DNA of 11,144 bases from Anaerolineae bacterium (GCA_020851855.1 JADZBY010000096.1:1-11144); one strand, 5' to 3'. Shown: positions 1 through 7,334, numbered from the stretch's first letter. The notes: a model not told the origin generated them from the sequence alone. Program-made: numbers and translations.

Positions 1-695
1 CGCGAGGCGGTCACTTTCGGGTCAAGCTGTTTGAGCGCGCCAGACGCCGTGTTGCGGGCGTTCACGTAGCGCGTCTCGCCCTCGGCCTGCATTTTCGCCT
101 GGAACGCTTTGAAATCGTCCTTATGAATGACCACTTCGCCGCGCACGACGAGCCGGGGCGGCGCTTTCGGGCCATTGGCGCGCACCGGGATGCGGGCGGG
201 CACGGTGCGAACGGTGCGCACGTTGGCCGTCACGTCATCGCCGATGTAGCCGTCGCCGCGCGTCGCGCCCTGGCTCAACAGGCCGTCGGTGTAGGTCAGC
301 ACGACGGTCAGGCCGTCGAATTTCGGCTCGACGACGTAGGCCAGTTCGGCGGACGTGTCCAGGACGCGGCCCAGGCGCGCCCGCCACGCCCGGATTTCGT
401 CCTCGGTATAGGCTTTGCTCAGGCTGAGCGTCGGCGCGGCGTGGGTGACTTTGGGCAGGCGCTCGTCCAGGTCGCTGCCGACGCGCTGGGTAGGCGAATC
501 GGGCGTGATGAGCTGCGGATATGCCTTCTCGATGGCGTCCAGTTCGTCAAAGAGCGCATCGTACTCCGCGTCCGCGATGGTCGGGGAGCCGAGCACGAAA
601 TAGCGGTAGTTGTGCTCACGCAGTTGGTCGCGCAGGTCCGCCGCTCGCTTGTCCAGTTCTGCGAGGTCGGCCAATTCGGCGCGCTCGTCGCTCAT
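1..695 (-). CDS. ligA: NAD+-dependent DNA ligase LigA, N-terminal part (truncated by window edge)
   Basis: This gene seals nicks in duplex DNA during replication and repair, using NAD+ as AMP donor. The 231 visible residues are the N-terminal third of a family that is usually about 670 aa. Residues 29-52 match domain Ia, the NAD+/NMN-binding part (HNYRYF, then ADAEYDALFDEL). The adenylation domain follows, with the AMP-accepting lysine K125 in EPKFDG. Next come ATRGDG (144-149) and GDDVTANVRT, then RGEVVIHKDDF (185-195) and NARNTASGALKQLDP near the edge. The ATG at 693-695 has a good AGGAG 6 nt upstream (702-706 on the plus strand). The stop lies outside the window. The gene is 110 nt downstream of the SH3b gene on the same strand and could share the polX transcript, although a hairpin lies in the gap. 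Family assignment is certain; the completeness of the C-terminal zinc-finger, HhH and BRCT domains cannot be judged. Confidence 0.97.
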   Translation of the reverse strand, partial: MSDERAELADLAELDKRAADLRDQLREHNYRYFVLGSPTIADAEYDALFDELDAIEKAYPQLITPDSPTQRVGSDLDERLPKVTHAAPTLSLSKAYTEDEIRAWRARLGRVLDTSAELAYVVEPKFDGLTVVLTYTDGLLSQGATRGDGYIGDDVTANVRTVRTVPARIPVRANGPKAPPRLVVRGEVVIHKDDFKAFQAKMQAEGETRYVNARNTASGALKQLDPKVTAS

Positions 696-716
696 GATCC
701 GCTCCTGAGATTAGTA

Positions 717-736
717 CCGATAAAGACAATTATCGG
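717..736 (-). promoter_or_regulatory. Perfect 7-bp inverted repeat in the ligA leader
   Basis: The arms CCGATAA (717-723) and TTATCGG (730-736) are exact reverse complements around a 6-nt loop. The element lies 22 nt upstream of the ligA start and just before its Shine-Dalgarno. The two adjacent AT-rich arms are unusual in this GC-rich region. It could be an operator or an RNA hairpin in the SH3b-ligA spacer. It lacks a T-run, so it is not an obvious terminator. Its function is inferred only from position. Confidence 0.4.
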
Positions 737-805
737 GATATGGGCGTCGCAGGCCGCCACACCCGCATGATTCCGGCAGATTCGGGCCATCGTTTCCGGC
801 GTGGG

Positions 806-1798
806 TCACTGGTCCGCCGCCTGTTGCAGGTACGGGCGCGCTGCCCAGCCACCTGGCCGCGTCGGGTCGGTGACGTCCTGCAAATCCCACCACTCCAGGC
901 CGCTCGCCGTCTGCGGACCGCCGCGAATGACGAAGCGGCTGCCTTCCGGAGCCTGGTAACGTATGGTCGTGGGGTCCGTTCCCGGTTCGCTGCGCACGTT
1001 CAGCCCGTCCGGCCCGACGCCGACCACCTCGACGGTGATCCCGATGCGGAAATCGCCGGGCGGCAGCGTATTGGTCGGCGCGATGGTGGGCAGGATCACG
1101 GGCGGCATGTCGGTCGGCGGCAGCGGGATGGATGTCGCCGTGGCGGGCGGCCCGGCGGTGTACGTCGCGGTGACGACGATCACGACGGGCGTTTGCCCAC
1201 CCGGCGTGACGCCTTCGCCCATCATGCCCACCACCGCCCACGCCCCGACCGCCGCCGCGCCGACAAAGATGAGCATGAGCAGCAGCGACCACCAGGGCAG
1301 ATACAGCCCGCTGTCGCGCTTGCTGGTCGAGATGCGCTGTGTGGTCGGGCGGCGGCGTCCGCGCGCGTCGGGATAGACGGGGGCTTGATCGGGCCGGATG
1401 CCGCGCTCCGGATCGGGCGGCACGGGCAGTGGGCGGGACTGGCGCTCGCGCCGCTGCTGGTGTTCCTGGCGGGGGATGGCAGGCCGGTCCGATGCTCCCG
1501 TGCGCGACCCGCCGCGCGGCGCTACCGGAGCGGGTCCCGGCGGCGGCGCGATGGGCGTTGACCCGGTCCGCCGGCGCGGCGCGCTGCCCGTCCCAGCGCC
1601 GGCTGGGCGGCCCTGAACGGGCTGTTCGGGCGGGATGGGCCGCTCGCCCCGCGATGGCGGGCGGGCGGCGGGCGGCTTGACCGGCGTTGCGCCGGATGGC
1701 GGCGTGAAGCCCCGCTCGTCGCTCTCGTCTGACTCGATTGGCTCCCAGTCGTCGTCCGGCTCGTAAGGCGCAAAGCGCTCGTCGGGATAGTCGCTCAT
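806..1798 (-). CDS. Single-pass membrane protein with extracytoplasmic SH3b domain
   Basis: This is a 330-aa protein of unknown specific function. Residues 1-30 are acidic. Residues 31-160 are Pro/Arg-rich and low-complexity, so probably disordered and cytoplasmic. One TM helix spans about 167-192 (LPWWSLLLMLIFVG and on). A Thr/Pro-rich linker follows, opening with TPVVIVVTATYT, a style common in Chloroflexota surface proteins. A bacterial SH3-like domain occupies about 250-324, with GLNVRSEPG (265-273) and the closing GGWAARPYL. SH3b domains usually bind peptidoglycan or cell-surface ligands; that role here is inference. There is no signal-peptidase site, so the topology is probably N-in, C-out. 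The ATG is 10 nt after the polX stop, with AGGTAG in that gap, so the gene is very likely co-transcribed with polX. Its link to DNA repair is unclear and may only be positional. Confidence 0.85.
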   Translation of the reverse strand: MSDYPDERFAPYEPDDDWEPIESDESDERGFTPPSGATPVKPPAARPPSRGERPIPPEQPVQGRPAGAGTGSAPRRRTGSTPIAPPPGPAPVAPRGGSRTGASDRPAIPRQEHQQRRERQSRPLPVPPDPERGIRPDQAPVYPDARGRRRPTTQRISTSKRDSGLYLPWWSLLLMLIFVGAAAVGAWAVVGMMGEGVTPGGQTPVVIVVTATYTAGPPATATSIPLPPTDMPPVILPTIAPTNTLPPGDFRIGITVEVVGVGPDGLNVRSEPGTDPTTIRYQAPEGSRFVIRGGPQTASGLEWWDLQDVTDPTRPGGWAARPYLQQAADQ

Positions 1799-1808
1799 CT
1801 TCTACCTA

Positions 1809-3572
1809 TCAGGACTTCAGCCAGGCCAAGAACTCCTCAAAGGGCCAGGTGTTGATCACGTCGCGCGGCCCGATGCGGCCCCGGCGCGCGGTGATGATGC
1901 CAAACGGCAGGTTGTCCAGTTCGCCCGCGCTGTGGGCGTCGGTGTCGATGGTCAGCCGGATGCCCATGTCGGCGGCCTGCCGGGCGTGCACGTCGTCCAG
2001 GTCGAGCCGGTGCGGGCTGGCGTTGATCTCCAGGGCTGTGCCTGTCTCGGCGGCGGCGGCAAAAACCGCGTCCATGTCCAGGTCGGCAGGCTCGCGGCGT
2101 GGGATCAACTGGCCGCGCGGGTGGCCGATGATGTCCACGTGCGGGTTGCGGATGGCGTTTAGCAGCCGCGCCGTGACCTGCGCCCGCTCTTGCCGCAAGC
2201 CGACGTGCAACGAAGCGATGACCACGTCAAGCTCGGCCAGCACGTCGTCCGGCAAATCAAGCTGGCCATCGGCGCGTATCTCCATCTCGACGCCCTGCAA
2301 GACGTGGAAATCCGGCCCCATCTCCGCATCCACCGCGCGAATCTCCTCACGCTGGGCGCGCAGCCGCTCCGGCGTCAGGCCGTTGGCCACGCCCAGGCTC
2401 TGCGAGTGGTCGGTGATGACGATGTACGACAGGCCACGCTCGCGCGCCGCCCAGGCCATGTCGCGGATGCTCAGCTTTCCGTCGCTCCACGTCGAGTGCA
2501 TGTGCAAATCGGCGCGGATGTCCTCGATGGCGATCAATTCCGGCAGCTCATTGCGCAGCGCCAGCGCGATCTCACCCCGGTCTTCGCGCAGTTCGGGCGG
2601 AATCCAGGGCATGCCGAGCCGCGCGTACACCTCTTCTTCGGTCGCGAAGTGAAGCTCCGGCCCGCCGTCGAGCGGCGTGAAGGCCCACTCGTTCAGGCTG
2701 AAGCCCAGGTCGCGCGCCAGTTCACGCAGCTGGATATTGTGCTCTTTGCTGCCGGTGAAATAGACCAGCGCCGTGCCGTACTGCTCCGGCGGCACGATGC
2801 GCAGGTCGCACTGCTGGCCGTTGGTCAGTTCCACGGAGCTTTTGGTCGGTCCCTGGGCCAGCACGCGCACCACATCCACGCCGTTGACGAAGGCGTCCAT
2901 GATCGGATCGGGCGTGTACGAGGCGATCAGCAGGTCAAGATCACCGATGGTCGGGCGGCCACGGCGCAGGCTGCCCGCGATGTCGCCGCGAATCGTTTCG
3001 GGCAGGTCGAGCAGAGGCCGCAGCGCCCGCTGTGCCGCGCGCAGGGCCAGATCGATGCGCGTGCGCGTCGTGCGGCGGGCCAATGCTTCGATGCCTTCGA
3101 TGATCTTCGTCTCACTCTTTTCGCCCATGCCGGGCAGCGTGCGCAGTTTCCCCGCGCGTGCGGCGGCTTCCAGTTCCGGGATGGACGCGATGCCCAACGA
3201 TTTGTAAAAGAGCATCGCCTTTTTCGGGCCGACTCCGCTCACGCGCAGCACGTCCACCAGTCCGCGCGGAATCTCGCTCGTCAGCTCTTCGTAAAAGCCC
3301 AGGCGGCCCGTGGTGAGCAGCTCCGTGATCTTCTCGGCCATCACTTTGCCGATGCCGTCGATGTCCATCAGGCGGCCTTCGGCGGCGACGGCGCGCACAT
3401 CGCGGGGCAAATCGCGGATCGACTCGGCGGCGCGGCGGTAGGCCATGACGCGGTGAATGATCTCGCCCTTCACCTGGAGCAGATCGGCGATTGTCTCGAA
3501 CATCTCGGCGATCTCGCGGTTTCCGAGCAGCGGTTGGCCCGGCTGCACCGGTTCTGGCGGCTCAGCGTGCAC
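1809..3572 (-). CDS. polX: DNA polymerase X with C-terminal PHP exonuclease domain
   Basis: Family X polymerase that fills short gaps in base-excision repair and end joining; the PHP domain typically gives Mn2+-dependent 3'-5' exonuclease activity. Numbering is from the GTG at 3572 (587 aa, close to Bacillus PolX at about 570). An 8-kDa-like region starts at NREIAEMFETIADLL (18-32). Helix-hairpin-helix motifs lie at about 70-82, 110-123 and 145-157. The nucleotidyltransferase core has GS (200-201), metal-binding GDLD (D211, D213), D256 in QCDLRIVP, and GSKEHN (274-279). The PHP motifs are DLHMHS (355-360), TDH (387-389), GVEME, H456, GHPRG (483-487), E515 and DTDAH (543-547), so both active sites look intact. 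The frame stays open to another GTG at 3638. I prefer 3572 because GAGGG sits 4 nt upstream and a TATACT box lies between the two starts, inside the longer frame. Confidence 0.95.
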   Translation of the reverse strand: MHAEPPEPVQPGQPLLGNREIAEMFETIADLLQVKGEIIHRVMAYRRAAESIRDLPRDVRAVAAEGRLMDIDGIGKVMAEKITELLTTGRLGFYEELTSEIPRGLVDVLRVSGVGPKKAMLFYKSLGIASIPELEAAARAGKLRTLPGMGEKSETKIIEGIEALARRTTRTRIDLALRAAQRALRPLLDLPETIRGDIAGSLRRGRPTIGDLDLLIASYTPDPIMDAFVNGVDVVRVLAQGPTKSSVELTNGQQCDLRIVPPEQYGTALVYFTGSKEHNIQLRELARDLGFSLNEWAFTPLDGGPELHFATEEEVYARLGMPWIPPELREDRGEIALALRNELPELIAIEDIRADLHMHSTWSDGKLSIRDMAWAARERGLSYIVITDHSQSLGVANGLTPERLRAQREEIRAVDAEMGPDFHVLQGVEMEIRADGQLDLPDDVLAELDVVIASLHVGLRQERAQVTARLLNAIRNPHVDIIGHPRGQLIPRREPADLDMDAVFAAAAETGTALEINASPHRLDLDDVHARQAADMGIRLTIDTDAHSAGELDNLPFGIITARRGRIGPRDVINTWPFEEFLAWLKS

Positions 3573-3604
3573 AGGTCCCTCACGTTTCCGGGTGGGTGTA
3601 TCCT

Positions 3605-3620
3605 GCGGAGAAGTATACCA
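3605..3620 (-). promoter_or_regulatory. polX promoter, extended -10 type
   Basis: On the minus strand TGGTATACT reads as TG-n-TATACT, an extended -10 element; the hexamer is 3612-3617. No good -35 is seen at 16-18 bp, which fits extended -10 promoters. Predicted transcription starts near 3605 and gives a leader of about 33 nt to the GTG at 3572. This supports the shorter polX start. Confidence 0.5.
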
Positions 3621-3710
3621 TTGGGCGGAAAGCCTCACCCGCTGACCCCCAGGGCTATCGCATCAAAATCGGCTGGGAGCGCCCCGCGCTGGTGACTTTC
3701 ATAGCAGAGT

Positions 3711-3829
3711 ACGGATCGCATCGCCCGGACCTGAAGGTCCAGGCTGAACCTACGAAGCCCTGACGGGCTGAAGCGTATTCCAGCCCACCAGGGCTTTGTA
3801 CCTTTAGCCCGGTCGCTTCAGCGCCGGGC
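3711..3829 (+). repeat. 119-bp REP-like palindromic repeat, copy 1
   Basis: This segment matches 9215-9333 over its whole 119-bp length without a net gap. A 40-bp core (3722-3761) is identical to 9226-9265. Inside are the palindrome GGACCTGAAGGTCC and short hairpins of the AGCCC/GGGCT type (for example AGCCC-tgac-GGGCT and AGCCC-acc-AGGGCT), giving a chain of small stem-loops. It lies between the divergent polX and cytochrome genes, in the same orientation as copy 2. It encodes no credible protein and is likely one member of a dispersed intergenic repeat family. Confidence 0.85.
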
Positions 3830-3957
3830 AGACCTGACACCGCGCCGATCCATCCGGTTTGATACGATAGCCCAGCAGGGGAAGCAAGGCCCTTGTTTAC
3901 GCAAATGCACGCCTGCGTTACATTTGTGCGTCTCACCACGGGAAGCAGGATAAATCG
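3830..3957 (+). other. Upstream region of the cytochrome c gene
   Basis: This is the rest of the 385-bp divergent spacer between polX and the cytochrome. A TG-A-TACGAT extended -10-like sequence lies at 3860-3868. A weak pair TTTACG, 16 nt, TTACAT lies near 3896-3923, within an imperfect inverted repeat (ACGCAAATG and CATTTGTGCGT). Neither is strong enough to name as the promoter. The only clear signal is AGGA, 7 nt before the ATG at 3958. Confidence 0.3.
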
Positions 3958-5916
3958 ATGCACGTTCTGACGCTCTTGCCCAAACGGACGCTCACCCTTG
4001 TCGCCCTTGTCGTGATCATGAGCCTGCTGGCGGCGTGCGGCCTGTCCACAGAGCCGCAGGTCGTCGGCCAGACTCAGCGCCCGACGGCCACCGCGCTGCC
4101 CGCAAGCGCGCCGCCATCCCGCATCGATCTGGCCCGCGGACAGGCCATCTTCGCCAGCGACCAGGGCTGCGCGCCATGTCACGGCGCGGAAGGGCGCGGC
4201 GACGGCCCGGTCGCCGCCAGCTTCCCGTGCCAGATTCTCGATCTGAACGATGCCCAGACGCTTCAGGTGTCCGTCGCGGCGTGGTACGGCGTCGTCTCGT
4301 TTGGCAAGACCGAACAGCCGGGCTGCGTCATGCCGCCCTGGAATCGACGCCTGAACGACGCCGAGCGCTGGGACGTGGCCAGCTACATTTACAGCCTGAA
4401 ATACACGCCCGGCCTGCTCGACCAGGGCGCGGCGGTTTTCGCGGCGACCTGCGCAGAGTGCCACGGCGCACAGGGTTTGGGCGACGGTCCGCAAGCGGCG
4501 AGTCTGGCGGCGCGTCCGGCCAATTTCAGCGATCCGGCGCTGCTGGCGGACCGCAGCGATGCGGACGTGCGCGCCGTACTGGTGAGCGGTATCCCGGCCC
4601 TGGGCGAAGGCGCACACCGTTTCGCGGATCGGCTGTCCGAGGCGGAGCAGTGGGCGGCGGCGGCTTATGTGCGCACGCTGGGCTGGGGCAACGCGCCGGA
4701 AGGTGCGCCCGCAGGCCCGGCGGCCCCAACGGCGGCGGCAAACGCGGGCGATGCGGCGAACGTGGCTCCTGCGCCGACCGCTGACCCTGGCGGCGACGCT
4801 GCCGCGCCTGTCTTGCCGAGCGAACTGACCGTGCAGGGGACCATGCAGATGGGCACGCCCGGCCTGGACACGCCGGCGGGCCAGCCCGTGACGCTGCGCG
4901 TGCTGCAACTGACCGGCAGCGGCGCGCAGGACGTGCAGAGCTTTGAGGCGCAGGCCGGACCGGACGGCGCGTACCGCTTCGAGGGCGTGCCGCGCGGCGA
5001 CGATCTGACCTACATCCTGACCACCGAATACGACGGCGTCCTGCAATTCAGCGAGCCGGTGCGCGCCGGGACCGAGGCGGCGCTCGACCTGCCGCTGACG
5101 CTGTACGCCGTCACGAACGACCCGGCGGTCATCCAGGTGGACCTGCTGCGCCTGTTCGTCGAGTTCCAGGACGCCAACACCGCCGTGGTGCAGCACGCGG
5201 CGCGCTTCGTGAACGTGGGCGACCGGATTTTCCTGTCCGGCGGGCAAGACGCCGACGGCAAAGACACGTCGATCCGCATTGATATGCCACGCGGCGCGCG
5301 CAACCTGAGCATCAACCCCGACCTGGGCGGCAATTTCACCGTCGGGCAAAACGAGGCGGGCGATCCGCTGGTCTTTGGCGTATTCCCGGTCTTTCCGGGC
5401 GACGCGCCGGTTTTCCAGGCGTCGTACACGCTGCCCGTCGCGGGCGAAGTGCAGGTCGCGCTGGCCAATTCGTACCCGGTCACGTCGTTTGTGCTCAACC
5501 TGCCGCGCGCCGAGGGCGTGACGTTCCAGGATGGCCGGTTCGCGCCGGGCGCGCCGGTGGAATTGAACACGGGCACATATGACACGTACAACCTGGACAC
5601 GCCGCTTCCCGCCGGCGAGGGCTTGAGCTTCCGCGTGACGCTGGCCCCGCTGAGCGGCGCGCGCCCCGACCTGATCATCGGCATCCTGATCGGCATGGGC
5701 GCGGTCTTCGGCGGCGCGGCGCTGCTGTCCGTGCTGGGCAGGCGGCGCACGGCGGCGGATACCGGCGCGCTGGAGCGTGACGCGCTGGTACAGGCCATCG
5801 CCGCGTTGGACGCCCGCTACGAGGCGAAACAGATCGGGGCCAAAGCCTATCGCGCCGAACGCGCCCGCCTCAAGGCCGAACTGGCCAGACACATGGGCAA
5901 AGGCGCGCGGCGGTGA
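3958..5916 (+). CDS. Diheme c-type cytochrome lipoprotein with C-terminal membrane anchor
   Basis: Probable extracytoplasmic electron carrier of 652 aa. An N-terminal hydrophobic signal ends in the lipobox LLAAC (C27). Two cytochrome c domains follow: CAPCH (C71-H75) with M125 in CVMPPW as probable sixth ligand, and CAECH (C165-H169). The second domain contains no methionine before it ends near YVRTLG (241), and its only other histidine is H220. An Ala/Pro-rich linker (245-285) leads to a beta-rich region: about 290-383 resembles carboxypeptidase-regulatory-like folds and 390-565 is unassigned. A TM helix spans 570-593. The tail (600-652) is charged and helical, with repeated ALDARYEAKQ-type heptads, and is probably cytoplasmic. 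AGGA lies 7 nt before the ATG. Cytochrome identity is certain from the motifs; the redox partner is unknown because no respiratory complex is in the window. Confidence 0.9.
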   Translation: MHVLTLLPKRTLTLVALVVIMSLLAACGLSTEPQVVGQTQRPTATALPASAPPSRIDLARGQAIFASDQGCAPCHGAEGRGDGPVAASFPCQILDLNDAQTLQVSVAAWYGVVSFGKTEQPGCVMPPWNRRLNDAERWDVASYIYSLKYTPGLLDQGAAVFAATCAECHGAQGLGDGPQAASLAARPANFSDPALLADRSDADVRAVLVSGIPALGEGAHRFADRLSEAEQWAAAAYVRTLGWGNAPEGAPAGPAAPTAAANAGDAANVAPAPTADPGGDAAAPVLPSELTVQGTMQMGTPGLDTPAGQPVTLRVLQLTGSGAQDVQSFEAQAGPDGAYRFEGVPRGDDLTYILTTEYDGVLQFSEPVRAGTEAALDLPLTLYAVTNDPAVIQVDLLRLFVEFQDANTAVVQHAARFVNVGDRIFLSGGQDADGKDTSIRIDMPRGARNLSINPDLGGNFTVGQNEAGDPLVFGVFPVFPGDAPVFQASYTLPVAGEVQVALANSYPVTSFVLNLPRAEGVTFQDGRFAPGAPVELNTGTYDTYNLDTPLPAGEGLSFRVTLAPLSGARPDLIIGILIGMGAVFGGAALLSVLGRRRTAADTGALERDALVQAIAALDARYEAKQIGAKAYRAERARLKAELARHMGKGARR

Positions 5917-5965
5917 GGGGCTTCCGTCCATTGAGACAATCTCTCGATTCGCGCCCTTTTTGCGG

Positions 5966-5971
5966 TATACT
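5966..5971 (+). promoter_or_regulatory. Candidate -10 box of fbaB
   Basis: TATACT in GGTATACTC matches the sigma-70 -10 consensus at 5 of 6 positions. Its 8-base context GGTATACT is the same as in the polX promoter. No good -35 lies at the usual distance; a TTGAGA at 5935-5940 is too far away. Transcription would begin near 5978 and leave a leader of about 50 nt. Confidence 0.45.
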
Positions 5972-5986
5972 CTAGGGCTGAGTGTA

Positions 5987-6018
5987 TTAAGAAGAGACTG
6001 AGACCTCTTCTCAGGGAG
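5987..6018 (+). promoter_or_regulatory. fbaB leader with two mutually exclusive hairpins and the Shine-Dalgarno
   Basis: GAAGAG (5991-5996) can pair with CTCTTC (6005-6010). Alternatively CTGAGA (5998-6003) can pair with TCTCAG (6009-6014). The two stems share bases and cannot form together. The second takes in the first two bases of the ribosome-binding sequence AGGGAG (6013-6018), which sits 9 nt before the ATG. A regulatory role is inferred; the stems are short. Confidence 0.35.
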
Positions 6019-6027
6019 ATTTTTCAC

Positions 6028-7128
6028 ATGGCTATCGCACCCGAACTATCCCGAACCTACACCATCGACAAGATCGTCGAGGTGCTGGGTGACCAGGCCG
6101 ACGCGCTCTTAAACCACAAGAGCGAGACCGTCTCCAAAGACGCGCTACACCTGCCCGGCCCGGATTTCATTGATCGCGTGTGGGTTGGCTCGGACCGCAA
6201 CCCGCAGGTTTTGCGCAACATGGCGGCGCTGTTCAATCACGGTCGCCTCGCCGGGACCGGCTACCTGTCCATCCTGCCGGTGGACCAGGGCATCGAGCAT
6301 TCGGCGGGCGCTTCCTTCGCCAAGAACCCGATCTACTTCGACGGCGAGAACATCGTCAAGCTGGCCATCGAAGGCGGTTGCAACGCCGTGGCCTCGACCT
6401 TCGGCGTGCTCGGTTCCATCGCCCGCAAGTACGCGCACCGCATCCCCTTCATCGTCAAGATCAACCACAACGAGCTGCTGACCTATCCCAACAAGTTCGA
6501 CCAGGTCATGTTCGGCCAGGTCGAGCAGGCGTGGGACATGGGCGCGGTGGCCGTCGGCGCGACGATCTACTTTGGCTCCGACCAGAGCACGCGCCAGATC
6601 ATGGAAGTATCCGAGGCGTTCTACCGCGCGCACGAGCTGGGCATGGTCACCGTGCTGTGGTGCTACACCCGCAACAACGCCTTCAAGGTGAACGGCGTCA
6701 ATCACGAAACCTCGGCGGACCTGACCGGCCAGGCCAATCACCTGGGCGTGACCATCGAGGCCGACATCATCAAGCAAAAACTGCCCACCGGCAACGGCGG
6801 CTACAAGGCGCTCAATAGCGGCAACTCGTCCTATGGCAAGCTCGACGAGCGCATGTACACCAAGCTGAGCAGCGACAACCTGATCGACTTGACCCGTTAC
6901 CAGGTGCTCAACAACTACAACGGGCGCGCGGGCCTGATCAACTCCGGCGGCGCGAGCGGCGCGAACGACCTGAACGAGGCCATCCTGACCGCCGTCGTCA
7001 ACAAGCGCGCGGGCGGCATGGGCCTGATCAGCGGGCGCAAGGCCTTCCAGCGGCCAATGGCCGAAGGCGCTGCCCTGCTGAACGCCATCCAGGATGTGTA
7101 CCTGTGCTCCGAGGTCACCGTCGCCTGA
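6028..7128 (+). CDS. fbaB: Class I fructose-bisphosphate aldolase, FbaB/DhnA type
   Basis: Cytosolic TIM-barrel enzyme that interconverts fructose 1,6-bisphosphate with dihydroxyacetone phosphate and glyceraldehyde 3-phosphate through a Schiff base, without metal. The 366 residues align with E. coli FbaB (about 350 aa, from memory) nearly end to end: GRLAGTGYLSILPVDQG (72-88), HSAGASFAKNP (91-101), HRIPFIVKINHNE (137-149), ATIYFGS (178-184), SADLTGQANHLG (229-240). The Schiff-base lysine is most likely K249 in ADIIKQK. D86 in PVDQG and Y181 are candidate proton-relay residues. INSGG (305-309) and GLISGRKAF (332-340) are the phosphate-binding loops. The ATG follows AGGGAG by 9 nt. The gene is 111 nt after the cytochrome stop with its own promoter-like box, and a strong hairpin follows it, so it is probably monocistronic. 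The family is certain. Confidence 0.97.
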   Translation: MAIAPELSRTYTIDKIVEVLGDQADALLNHKSETVSKDALHLPGPDFIDRVWVGSDRNPQVLRNMAALFNHGRLAGTGYLSILPVDQGIEHSAGASFAKNPIYFDGENIVKLAIEGGCNAVASTFGVLGSIARKYAHRIPFIVKINHNELLTYPNKFDQVMFGQVEQAWDMGAVAVGATIYFGSDQSTRQIMEVSEAFYRAHELGMVTVLWCYTRNNAFKVNGVNHETSADLTGQANHLGVTIEADIIKQKLPTGNGGYKALNSGNSSYGKLDERMYTKLSSDNLIDLTRYQVLNNYNGRAGLINSGGASGANDLNEAILTAVVNKRAGGMGLISGRKAFQRPMAEGAALLNAIQDVYLCSEVTVA

Positions 7129-7193
7129 TTTTGGCCGGGGCGGCCTGCACGCAGGCTGTGACGGGCACAATCGCATAACGTGCGGCCACCATC

Positions 7194-7231
7194 GCCCCCT
7201 CTGCATTGCGGCAATGCTCGCCAGAGGGGGC
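7194..7231 (+). terminator. Strong compound hairpin downstream of fbaB
   Basis: GCCCCCTCT (7194-7202) pairs perfectly with AGAGGGGGC (7223-7231). Inside it GCATTG (7203-7208) pairs with CAATGC (7212-7217) around loop CGG, leaving a 5-nt bulge on the 3' side. Only scattered Ts follow (TAATCTTTG), so it is an imperfect intrinsic terminator. It lies 65 nt after the fbaB stop and probably ends that transcript. Confidence 0.55.
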
Positions 7232-7264
7232 TAATCTTTGTAATACTTTGTGATACTTCACGCC

Positions 7265-7292
7265 TTCATAAGCAACATCGCGCTCCTATTAT
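7265..7292 (+). promoter_or_regulatory. Candidate sigma-70 promoter after the fbaB terminator
   Basis: TTCATA (7265-7270) and TATTAT (7287-7292) are 16 nt apart in an AT-richer stretch. The -10 matches 5 of 6 consensus bases and the -35 matches 4 of 6. It points towards the split small frame and the glycosyltransferase gene. Confidence 0.4.
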
Positions 7293-7334
7293 GCGTACAA
7301 TGAAAGGGGGACAGGTTACCGGACGGTCGGACAG

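Noticed and set aside
123..770. 215-codon plus-strand frame over ligA
   Set aside because: It lies antisense to clear LigA motifs and passes through the ligA start and leader.
740..1561. Plus-strand frames across the SH3b gene (273 codons and shorter)
   Set aside because: They are Arg-rich shadows of the Pro/Arg-rich minus-strand coding region.
3573..3638. 22-codon N-terminal extension of PolX from GTG 3638
   Set aside because: It contains the TATACT promoter box and lacks a ribosome site; the GTG at 3572 has GAGGG upstream.
2190..3695. 501-codon open frame on the plus strand opposite polX
   Set aside because: The PolX frame on the other strand has all catalytic motifs. This frame has no recognisable domain and runs through the polX start and promoter.
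3655..6027. 790-codon open frame on the minus strand opposite the cytochrome gene
   Set aside because: It is antisense to a gene with two CxxCH motifs, a lipobox and a ribosome site. Its Arg/Gln/His-rich, low-complexity product is typical of a shadow of GC-rich coding DNA.
6145..7206. 353-codon minus-strand frame opposite fbaB
   Set aside because: It is a mirror of a highly conserved aldolase; it starts in the terminator hairpin and has no known motif.
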